Shown here: positions 1 through 5,999 of the stretch, piece by piece | Position numbering within the stretch: position 1 is the first letter of the stretch | Layout: every line of letters starts with the position of its first letter | Notes under the pieces: model-generated | Databases searched by the model: none | Seen by the model: the letters and a program-made list of their open reading frames with translations, nothing else | Told to the model about the DNA's origin: nothing | DNA from: Thermoplasmata archaeon | GTDB lineage: Archaea > Thermoplasmatota > DAOVMN01 | Reading direction: 5' to 3' | Assembly: GCA_030630685.1 (NCBI GenBank) | Contig: DAOVMN010000083.1 | Location: 1 to 8,172, forward strand | Length of the DNA: 8,172 nucleotides | Made by a program: the position numbers and the translations under genes

Positions 1-2668
1 AGTAGTGGGGGCCATTTATGGGTATTCCATCGTTTGTGAGAAGGCCGATCTCAAGTTCTGTAAGGGATTCCACAACCACCAATCGCTCCGCCTCCGCAAT
101 CAGGCCCATGTCGTCCTTTACCCTTACCTTGACAAGATGTCCTCCTTGAGGAAAAGAGGCAGTTGTATGATTCTCCCTGCTCTCACGCTCAGGGATTCCA
201 TCCCCATCAAGGTCCCAGAGGTAGGCCACGATCTCACCGTCGGGATCGAGGGCAGAGAGTGAGAGGATTAAATCGGACCCTTGGGATATCACCCGGATCT
301 CTCCCAGAATAATTGGGGGATGGTTGATGTGGACACTCAAGCTCTTTGTCACCATGGCCTCATCATTATCCCTGACCCTCAGGGTAACAGTGAAATCCCC
401 GGGTTCGGGGAAGGTAAAGTCGAGGTCGGAGGGTTCGGTGGAATTGCCCTCAAAGATCCCATCCCCATCAATGTCCCACTCGTAAAGGGAAATATTTCCA
501 TCGGGGTCGTGGGCAGAGAGATTGAAATGAACAATTCCCGGGTTGGCACGGATGGCTTCTTCTGCCTCGATGATCGGCAGAGCGTTCACCCGGACCAGGA
601 CCGTTGCATTCGCTTCCTGTCCCCATTGGTCCAGCACCCTGACCCTTGCGGGATACGTCCCGGGCTGGAAATAGGTATGGCTTACGTTGCCTTCTATGGT
701 GGAGTTCCAGTCGGGTACCCCGTCCCCCTCGAAATCCCATTCAAAGAATTCAGGGATTCCGGAGGTTACTTTTACGGTAAGGTTCGCGGCCTCATATTCG
801 TTTACCAGCATCTCATCTTCCACCTCGATTTTCAGTTCAGGGGGCGGGATGGTGGTGTTATACGGATGGAGATAGAAGTGGGAGGAGGTCTTCAGTTCAT
901 CCCGGTTCCCATCGGAATCGAATAGCGAGATTGTGATACGATACTTTCCTAAAAGGGAATCCGTGGGTAGGGTAAGGTAAACAATGGAATAATTCGCTTC
1001 CTCGAGATGAAGGGTGAGGCCCATGCTTTTTCCCGCAACTATGGCATCTGTTTCATTGATCATCTCCACCCTGATCGTAGCATTCTCCTCCTCCCTATCC
1101 GTGAGGGCCTTGAACTTGATCATCACGGTATCGTTCCATTCATCTGAATCATTGTCCAAGGGATAGAAATACACGCGATAGAAATAATCGGTTGGACCGC
1201 CTGTTATGGGTATCCAGGTCTTGAGGAAATCTCCCCAGCCCGTTTGTGTGGGGAAGGTGATGTCATCGTACTCCTGCTTGTAATTCCCCTCCGGGAAGTA
1301 GAAAGAAAGGCCATGGCTCCCGGGACTCTTGCAGCCGTGGTTTTCGTACACCACCGCCTGCTTGGTTCTATCTGCTACCGCTTGGGCGAGTAATCGAAGG
1401 GTTTCATTGTCCGTCCTATCCCGCAGCTTCATGGCAAAATCCTTGATATCCGCAAGATAAGAGCTATAATCCCTGCTTTTGGACCGGGCTGCCCGTACCT
1501 CGTCAGCCCAGAGAGCAGTATGATTCGAAAGTTCGGATGTAAGGCCTTTGAGGGCATCCAGGACCCCTTCGATCTCACCCACCTTTACCACGGAGAGAGT
1601 TTCCTCCCCATTAGTGCCGTATTCTAGGAAATAGCTGTCTACGATGGACCTGCCAAGCCCCTCTCCGGTCCAGTTGAGGTTATTGGAAAGCCCCGAAAGG
1701 AAGGGGGCATAATCCCAGCCCGCTTTTGGCTCGTCCTCTTCCGAGGCAATGAGGTAACCCACAATCCCTTTCACCTCGCACGAAAGCTCCAGAACCTGCA
1801 TACGGCAGGCATCGCTCCCAAGGAGTTCGAGGTATCCCGCGCCGGATCTATCGAGGGCTTCTCGAATCTCCGCAAGGGTGAGCAGGTCGTTCCCTGAATG
1901 GGAATCCCAGCAGCATCCCCATACCCCCTTCCCATGGTCCCAGAGGTCTAATGCCGTCCTTCCATCGGTGTCAAAGGTACGGACACACCATCTCAGCCAA
2001 TCCGAAAGTGTGGAGGGACTTCCCATGTTGAGTTCGTTGGCCCAGCTCTGATTCACAGCGTAGAGTGGGAGCCTGATATCTCCTCTAGCCATGACAATCA
2101 ATACCTCGGAGTCCCCGTTTCCATTGCCGTCCTTCAGCACCGGAATGTAAAGCCCATTACCGGAACCCACCTCCCTCATCTCCTCGAGGTCAGGCTCCAT
2201 ATTATCGTTCAGGGTGTTGTCCCCGTCCATGTAAACAGAAAAAACCCAGGATTCCTCGTTCCCGTTGACCACGGCCATGTGGTATTCCGTGTTAGTGTTA
2301 TTCCTCACCTCGATGTAGTATTCCTTACCCTCCTGAACCCGGGTTTCAACGCTTTCCTCCCCTATTCCCAGGTCCGAGGAATTCAGAGGAGTACCGTTTA
2401 AAGAATAAAGGAAAAGCCCCACCCTGCCGGCAAAGGCGGGATACCAGACCGTTACTCGGAGGATTCCCGTATTTGTGCAGTTCACCAGATACCAGTCAGG
2501 GTCAGAGGAATTCAGATCCGCGTACACCCCGGGATCGATCTGGGCCGCACTTCCCATGTCGTCGTTCTCCTCGAAGGCATCCTCTGCCCTAACGGATAGA
2601 GAGATCAGGAGCAGGAAGAAGATGCCAAGAAAAAGTATCGCTGCTCCGAGCTCCCGGATTTTGGTCAT
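1..2668 (-). CDS. Secreted clostripain-family (C11) cysteine peptidase with PPC-like and PKD domains, partial at C-terminus
   Basis: The reading frame is open from the ATG at 2668 to the window edge: 889 residues, no stop, 3' end missing. Residues 1-28 form a signal peptide (basic start, long hydrophobic core, SVRA cleavage context), so the protein is exported. Residues about 30-135 resemble a bacterial pre-peptidase C-terminal (PPC) domain (DAFEENDD start, SSDPDWYLV core). Residues about 138-485 are the C11 peptidase: His245 in DLWDHG and Cys288 in GSDACRM make the catalytic dyad, with Asp286 two residues before the Cys as in PmC11. Residues 611 to about 870 carry three PKD repeats with WDxDGDG cores. 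The family cleaves proteins after basic residues, so the likely role is extracellular protein degradation. A TATA box lies just upstream, giving an almost leaderless mRNA. The C11 assignment is firm; the PPC call is from pattern only. What follows residue 889 is unknown. Confidence 0.9.
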   Translation of the reverse strand, partial: MTKIRELGAAILFLGIFFLLLISLSVRAEDAFEENDDMGSAAQIDPGVYADLNSSDPDWYLVNCTNTGILRVTVWYPAFAGRVGLFLYSLNGTPLNSSDLGIGEESVETRVQEGKEYYIEVRNNTNTEYHMAVVNGNEESWVFSVYMDGDNTLNDNMEPDLEEMREVGSGNGLYIPVLKDGNGNGDSEVLIVMARGDIRLPLYAVNQSWANELNMGSPSTLSDWLRWCVRTFDTDGRTALDLWDHGKGVWGCCWDSHSGNDLLTLAEIREALDRSGAGYLELLGSDACRMQVLELSCEVKGIVGYLIASEEDEPKAGWDYAPFLSGLSNNLNWTGEGLGRSIVDSYFLEYGTNGEETLSVVKVGEIEGVLDALKGLTSELSNHTALWADEVRAARSKSRDYSSYLADIKDFAMKLRDRTDNETLRLLAQAVADRTKQAVVYENHGCKSPGSHGLSFYFPEGNYKQEYDDITFPTQTGWGDFLKTWIPITGGPTDYFYRVYFYPLDNDSDEWNDTVMIKFKALTDREEENATIRVEMINETDAIVAGKSMGLTLHLEEANYSIVYLTLPTDSLLGKYRITISLFDSDGNRDELKTSSHFYLHPYNTTIPPPELKIEVEDEMLVNEYEAANLTVKVTSGIPEFFEWDFEGDGVPDWNSTIEGNVSHTYFQPGTYPARVRVLDQWGQEANATVLVRVNALPIIEAEEAIRANPGIVHFNLSAHDPDGNISLYEWDIDGDGIFEGNSTEPSDLDFTFPEPGDFTVTLRVRDNDEAMVTKSLSVHINHPPIILGEIRVISQGSDLILSLSALDPDGEIVAYLWDLDGDGIPERESRENHTTASFPQGGHLVKVRVKDDMGLIAEAERLVVVESLTELEIGLLTNDGIPINGPHY
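56..838 (-). repeat. Three tandem PKD repeats, 87-residue period
   Basis: Within the C11 peptidase gene, the core tryptophans of the WDxDGDG motif fall at residues 644, 731 and 818, exactly 87 residues (261 bp) apart. Repeats two and three share the DPDG lead-in and DGDGI core. They remain similar at DNA level: the CCATCCCCATCAA stretches near 198 and 459 on the plus strand are 261 bp apart. PKD domains are beta-sandwich modules used in archaeal surface proteins for spacing or binding. The exact spacing suggests duplication of one unit, with the first repeat (FEGDG instead of DGDG) the most diverged. Confidence 0.8.
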
Positions 2669-2690
2669 TATTTCCTTTCAGGAGGTTTTT

Positions 2691-2700
2691 TTATTTATAG
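2691..2700 (-). promoter_or_regulatory. TATA box for the C11 peptidase gene
   Basis: On the minus strand the sequence CTATAAATAA is centred about 27 bp upstream of the ATG at 2668. Archaeal transcription starts about 25 bp below the TATA centre, so the transcript should begin at or within a few bases of the start codon. A GGA-containing stretch (GAAAGGAAATA) precedes the ATG but would barely be in the transcript. A leaderless mRNA is inferred. Confidence 0.65.
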
Positions 2701-2754
2701 TTGTCCCCGGGGATAGGATTGATAGGAAGGGGCGGTTGGGGGGAAGGATCACGC

Positions 2755-2988
2755 TCAGGTCACTCGCCTGAACCCGCACTCGGTGCAGAAGATGTATTTC
2801 CCTTCAATCTTCTTACCGCATCTTGGACAGAACCAGGTGCCGTCCGCCTGCGTAGGAAGGGGGGTCGAGGGTGTCTGGGCATAAGGCTGAGGTGGTTGCG
2901 AAGGCTGGGAGGGTTGTGTCGGCGGCTGGCTTTCCCCAGGTTGGATTTGCACCGACCGGATATTATGAATTTTACTCGGCACACCCAT
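2755..2988 (-). CDS. Small Pro/Gln-rich protein with C-terminal zinc ribbon
   Basis: This is a 77-residue frame. Residues 20-48 are a flexible linker rich in Pro, Gln, Ser and Thr. Residues 53-72 form a zinc ribbon with two knuckles, Cys54/Cys57 (CPRCG) and Cys68/Cys71 (CTECG). Such ribbons often form the cytoplasmic tail of larger archaeal membrane or regulatory proteins, yet almost nothing precedes the linker here. An in-frame TGA lies two codons before the ATG. GAGG touches the ATG too closely but sits 7 nt before GTG codon 3, so the real start may be 2982. The gene follows the nuclease by 18 nt, so it could be read as the third gene of that operon. Its base composition matches the GC-richer flanks instead, and it may be the leftover 3' end of a disrupted gene. 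Target unknown. Confidence 0.55.
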   Translation of the reverse strand: MGVPSKIHNIRSVQIQPGESQPPTQPSQPSQPPQPYAQTPSTPLPTQADGTWFCPRCGKKIEGKYIFCTECGFRRVT

Positions 2989-3006
2989 TCCTCAGCAAAT
3001 TAAAAT

Positions 3007-4194
3007 CTAAAACCATGCTTTTTCAAGGTCCTCTTTGTGCTTTTTTCGATATTCCTCTACCGCCGCCTTTCTTGCAGACTTTTCCGCATTCATTTTGATC
3101 CAGTTTTCGATGTACTTTTTTCTGATTTCTTTCTTCACGGTGTTCGGACTCTCACCCCTGCACAGCAGCCTGACTCTTTCATCATCAATCTTTTTTAGCA
3201 GATAAAACCTCAAACCCATATCAATAACACTCTCTACCTTCCTCTCAATCATATCATCCAGAAGCCTGATGTTAATCCCCATAGTGTGTTTCTTTTTCAT
3301 AACCTCAAGAAGGCATTCTTTACTGATGACTTTTGGGTCGAATCCTCTTTTTGTTCTGCTATTTTTTTCACTATTAACTGTTGTGTGTTCCATGCGTTTT
3401 GATAATGAAAAATTGTGTTGATAGCATTCTCCAACAAGCAATTTCTTAAAGAGCATGTAATCATATTCTGAAATAAGGAATGGAATATCTGTCTTCACAC
3501 CATTTGGCCCCAACCATGCACTATTTCTCAGTTTATGGGTAAGTTCAGTTGAATGATGAGAATGCTCATGGTAAAGCATTATTGTGGCATTGAATTCATT
3601 TTCTTTGTCATAATAATATTCCCAGATTTTTATGGTTTGGAGGAACGGCCGATCTTTCATATTAGCCTTGATGTAGTTCAACACACCCCCTCGATGCTCA
3701 CTTTCCAGCAGAAGCACAAACTCGATTTTGCCCATATCCAGTGTACGTCCAAGGATTTCATTTAGATAATCCAGTTTCTCCTCAACAAGATTTTTTGCGT
3801 TTTCAATCTGCCTGAAAATGTCCTTCACTGACTGTTTACCCCCGATGGATGACTTACACTCAACAAAGATCGCCCTCTCCTCTTTTTCATTGAAAAAAAG
3901 AATATCCAGACTCTGATTACCTTTCTTTTCGTCAGCGAATTCGATGAGGGGTTCGACCCGATAAAAGCGGTAGCCCGTGGAATATGAAATGCTATCAATA
4001 ATCGAAGCAGCCAATATTATCATCTCCGTATGACCGCGTTCTGCATCATCGATTTTCCGTTTGATCTCGTCCGTCTTGCTCTTCAGGAAATATTTTTGTT
4101 TCTCCATCAAAATCTTATCGAGCCGCTTCTTATCCTCTTTAGAAACGGTGCTGTATATCTTATCGAAATCATCTTTTTCCCTTTTCCGCGTCAA
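3007..4194 (-). CDS. PD-(D/E)XK nuclease-like protein, second gene of AT-rich operon
   Basis: 395 residues, no family recognised by name. Residues 57-115 have the layout of a PD-(D/E)XK endonuclease core: Glu57 in a helix, Asp97 in a strand (SLDILFF), then Glu112-x-Lys114 in the next strand (FVECKSS). These would bind the metal and cleave DNA or RNA. Residues 1-55 are very charged and helical. Residues 209-214 contain a His cluster (HEHSHH) of unknown meaning. The C-terminal 100 residues are again charged helices, perhaps for nucleic acid binding. The start is TTG at 4194: an in-frame TAG (the upstream gene's stop) lies just before it, the next Met is at residue 30, and a GGGGGGT run 6 nt upstream can act as a weak ribosome site. 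The 4-nt gap to the preceding gene implies translational coupling and a shared function. Composition is AT-rich, unlike the flanks, which suggests transfer. A restriction, anti-phage or mobile-element role is inferred. Confidence 0.75.
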   Translation of the reverse strand: MTRKREKDDFDKIYSTVSKEDKKRLDKILMEKQKYFLKSKTDEIKRKIDDAERGHTEMIILAASIIDSISYSTGYRFYRVEPLIEFADEKKGNQSLDILFFNEKEERAIFVECKSSIGGKQSVKDIFRQIENAKNLVEEKLDYLNEILGRTLDMGKIEFVLLLESEHRGGVLNYIKANMKDRPFLQTIKIWEYYYDKENEFNATIMLYHEHSHHSTELTHKLRNSAWLGPNGVKTDIPFLISEYDYMLFKKLLVGECYQHNFSLSKRMEHTTVNSEKNSRTKRGFDPKVISKECLLEVMKKKHTMGINIRLLDDMIERKVESVIDMGLRFYLLKKIDDERVRLLCRGESPNTVKKEIRKKYIENWIKMNAEKSARKAAVEEYRKKHKEDLEKAWF

Positions 4195-4198
4195 TACA

Positions 4199-5275
4199 CT
4201 ACCCCCCTACAGGGACAGCAGTGGAATCAACATATTCGGTCACAAACTGGAAAAAATCCATTGAGATTCCAATATCGACATCGTCAATCGGATAAACATT
4301 GATTTTCTTTCCATGATATATTATATCAATGCTCGTTCCCCTATATTCATTAACAAGTCTTGCACTCAAATAGGGACGATTGTCATCCTGCTTTGAATAA
4401 TTCGACAGAATAAAATTGAAATAATCGTCCTCATTCTTTTTTAGAAGTTCTAACATCCTGAATGCCTCGATCTGCTCACCGATCTCTATTGTCCACGGGG
4501 TCTGGAGAAACCGCCTGAACTTCACTTTAGTTCTTGTAGGAATGGAGTCTATCTTAAATCCCGATTTCTTCACCGCATCCCTTACCCCAAGAATCTGTTT
4601 TACAATTCTTTTGATGATTGGAGAGATATCTGAAAATAGTCCCTGTTTCAGGGTGATTATACCCCTGCTGTCCAGTTTAAATCTCACCCCTATGGGAAGA
4701 GAGAATTCTATAATCTTTGGGAGAACCCCATAATAAAATTTCATTTCCTTCAAAGTGTCAACACCGTCAATTCCATTATATTGGATTGTTCTCTCAATTG
4801 AAGGCCTGTACCTTGCCTGAATCTCTGTGCTGATAGTACGCCTTGCCGTGAAGAAGGGGATGGTTGTTTCTGGATATCTATCGATCAATTCATCCATGAT
4901 ATTCATCATCAGGACTGGCTGAATCCACAGATGAGAAATCCTTGGAGTGAAAGAAATAAAGTTCAACAGTGGTGGCAGATCATGCGTCTTTCTGGCGTCC
5001 GTGAGGAATATATCCAAATTGTATTTCTGGTCTCTGCACACAAAGAAATCAATATTGCCTCTTTTAAGATGAAAAACTACTCCATGTTTTCTCACAACAT
5101 GGAAATCCATCTCGCTTAGAGCACTGATAAATTTATCTTCCTTCTCGAAATCCGAAAGAGTACACACTAACTTAAGTCCCCCCTTAATTCCCCCAATATC
5201 TACTCTATCTTCCAGATAATCCTCAAATTCCTTTCTATTTCTGAATTCCATTCCTGTCAGGTCAAGAAATGCCAT
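4199..5275 (-). CDS. Unrecognised 358-residue protein, first gene of AT-rich operon
   Basis: I do not recognise a family. The protein has no signal peptide and no clear membrane span, so it is probably cytosolic. The sequence alternates short beta-like and helical stretches. Residues 58-92 form hydrophobic strands with acidic residues (NIDFFVC, NLDIFLTDARK). Residues 117-133 form an amphipathic helix, and residues 219-253 are basic (KRIVKQ, RTKVKFRR) and might contact nucleic acid. The C-terminal third contains IDIIYHGKKINVYPIDDVDIG. No Walker, helicase, methylase or toxin motif is visible. The start is well supported: ATG at 5275 with GGAGG 8 nt upstream and a TATA box about 75 bp upstream. 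It leads an operon with the nuclease-like gene 4 nt behind it, so it may be that protein's specificity, sensor or control partner. That role is inferred from context only. Confidence 0.75.
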   Translation of the reverse strand: MAFLDLTGMEFRNRKEFEDYLEDRVDIGGIKGGLKLVCTLSDFEKEDKFISALSEMDFHVVRKHGVVFHLKRGNIDFFVCRDQKYNLDIFLTDARKTHDLPPLLNFISFTPRISHLWIQPVLMMNIMDELIDRYPETTIPFFTARRTISTEIQARYRPSIERTIQYNGIDGVDTLKEMKFYYGVLPKIIEFSLPIGVRFKLDSRGIITLKQGLFSDISPIIKRIVKQILGVRDAVKKSGFKIDSIPTRTKVKFRRFLQTPWTIEIGEQIEAFRMLELLKKNEDDYFNFILSNYSKQDDNRPYLSARLVNEYRGTSIDIIYHGKKINVYPIDDVDIGISMDFFQFVTEYVDSTAVPVGG

Positions 5276-5283
5276 GATCCAAT

Positions 5284-5288
5284 CCTCC
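5284..5288 (-). promoter_or_regulatory. Strong Shine-Dalgarno site of the AT-rich operon
   Basis: GGAGG on the minus strand lies 8 nt before the ATG at 5275 and fixes the start of the 358-residue protein. With the TATA box further upstream it indicates a leadered mRNA of about 40-50 nt. The two TATA-preceded native minus-strand genes here (C11 peptidase and dtdA) appear almost leaderless. Confidence 0.7.
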
Positions 5289-5344
5289 GATATTGCAGGT
5301 CAATCGTGCTATCATCATTCTACTAATCAATTACTTCACTTCTA

Positions 5345-5358
5345 ATTTTATATATATG
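5345..5358 (-). promoter_or_regulatory. TATA box for the AT-rich operon
   Basis: On the minus strand the run CATATATATAAAAT lies about 70-80 bp upstream of the ATG at 5275. It is the best TATA-like element in the gap between the IS remnant and the operon. Expected transcription start is near 5325, giving a leader that contains the GGAGG site. The area is AT-rich throughout, so the exact box is uncertain. Confidence 0.5.
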
Positions 5359-5398
5359 TTTTTGCATTAGTAAATTCTGATGTATGTGCAAAGCTTGG

Positions 5399-5422
5399 AG
5401 ATATATGTCACCCCCGCTTACA
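5399..5422 (+). repeat. Left terminal inverted repeat of IS remnant
   Basis: The core TGTCACCCC is at 5406-5414, preceded by AGATATA and followed by a TTACAC block. It pairs with the inverted copy at 5768-5792. It also contains the transposase stop codon (TAA on the minus strand, 5418-5420). Confidence 0.65.
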
Positions 5423-5767
5423 CAGCAAGCCATTTCTCTAATTTAAGGGCTTTGACGATATTTTCGTACCACTTTTCGCATCGCTTACCCGTATATCTTA
5501 CTTCAGGATAGCATCAATTGCTGAATGGTACCTTCCGTTGTTGTACCAGTCCGCAAACACCTTAATTCAGCGATTGATATCTCTGATATTTGTGGAATTC
5601 CTCAATACATAGCTGAGAAATCTCTTCAGAGATTTCTGAAAGGCACTTATCTTTCCCATGGTTTCGGGATGACGAACGCCTGTCCAGATATTTCGGTCTG
5701 CTTTGGTGATCAGGTACCAGATCGTCGAGGGGTGAGCATTCGAGAATGTGAGTCCCGTACAAGCTCT
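5418..5767 (-). pseudogene. Decayed C-terminal half of a DDE (rve-type) transposase
   Basis: In one minus-strand frame the peptide TGVRHPETMGKISAFQKSLK (about 5681-5622) matches the conserved integrase-core block usually written HPxTNGKIERFxxTLK. After an in-frame TGA (5567-5569) the same frame resumes with FADWYNNGRYHSAID (5557-5513), the typical WYNNxRxH end block. Near 5507 the frame shifts and continues as PEVRYTGKRCEKWY to a TAA at 5418, a normal transposase tail. The catalytic glutamate expected in GKIE is Ser here (GKIS). The two catalytic aspartates are not identifiable, and the N-terminal half is absent. The copy is dead. Long frames on the opposite strand here are shadows. Confidence 0.7.
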
Positions 5768-5792
5768 GGTTGTAAAGGGGTGACACATGTCT
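5768..5792 (-). repeat. Right terminal inverted repeat of IS remnant
   Basis: On the minus strand TGTCACCCC occupies 5785-5777, preceded by AGACATG and followed by a TTACAA block. It is the inverted partner of the copy at 5399-5422. It abuts the point at which the DUF72 similarity stops (about 5795). Confidence 0.65.
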
Positions 5793-5794
5793 TT

Positions 5795-5988
5795 GCGATG
5801 CACCTTGATGACCCCGGCAAGGGATCTTCCCGTTTTAGTCCAGGATTTTACCATGTTCGGGAACGGGAATCGGTAGTAGCTCATGTTCAATTCCACTGCA
5901 TCGAGCCCTGATTCGTTCACATACCAGTCCAGCGAATTCCCCTCGTTCTATCGATGGGACCAACCAGATGGACCACGAATATGTCCAT
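5795..5988 (-). pseudogene. Broken 5' fragment of a DUF72 (YecE-like) gene
   Basis: The ATG at 5988, preceded by GGAGG (5992-5996), begins MDIFV. One base is then missing near 5974, after which the next frame gives GPSGWSHR, a TAG (5948-5950), then NEGNSLDWYVNESGLDAVEL, NMSYYRFPFPNMVKSW and ending IKVHR. This follows the DUF72 family order GTSGW, W/NxGxxLDWY, VELNxSFYRxPxxxxVxxW and IKVxR, covering roughly the first 65 of about 230-250 residues. The TAG sits where the family usually has Trp, so TGG to TAG is likely. The IS remnant starts directly after IKVHR, and I do not find the rest of the gene in the window. It lies 11 nt behind dtdA and was probably its operon partner. DUF72 is a TIM-barrel family without a firmly known reaction. 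Confidence 0.75.
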
Positions 5989-5999
5989 TTTCCTCCCCC

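Larger units (their letters stand above)
5396..5795 (-). mobile_element. Internally deleted insertion sequence remnant with terminal inverted repeats
   Basis: Two inverted ends face each other. On the plus strand from about 5399 the end reads AGATATATGTCACCCC; on the minus strand from about 5792 it reads AGACATGTGTCACCCC. Both continue with a TTACA block (5418 and 5772). The mismatches in this core are transitions. Between the ends lies only the C-terminal part of a DDE transposase on the minus strand, whose stop codon falls inside the left repeat, as is typical for IS elements. At about 400 bp the element is too short for a full IS, so the 5' half of the transposase has been lost, making a MITE-like non-autonomous derivative. 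I could not find a clear target-site duplication. It interrupts the DUF72 gene. The IS family was not identified. Confidence 0.7.

Noticed and set aside
281..925. 214-residue plus-strand frame
   Set aside because: It is the mirror of the PKD repeats of the C11 gene; its repeated PIPINVP-type motifs come from reading GDGIP codons backwards.
4199..4210. C-terminal Gly-Gly of the 358-residue protein as a ubiquitin-like (SAMP) tail
   Set aside because: The protein is far larger than SAMP/ThiS-type proteins and shows no beta-grasp pattern; the two glycines come from the G-run that probably serves as ribosome site for the next gene.
5525..5911. 128-residue plus-strand frame over the graveyard region
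   Set aside because: It is antisense to the DUF72 and transposase remnants, which carry recognisable motifs on the minus strand. It has no family pattern of its own.
5948..5950. In-frame TAG in the DUF72 fragment as a pyrrolysine codon
   Set aside because: The same gene also has a frame-breaking deletion and an IS insertion, and both cassette genes and the MIP18-type gene end in TAG, so TAG acts as a normal stop. Trp-to-stop decay explains it.
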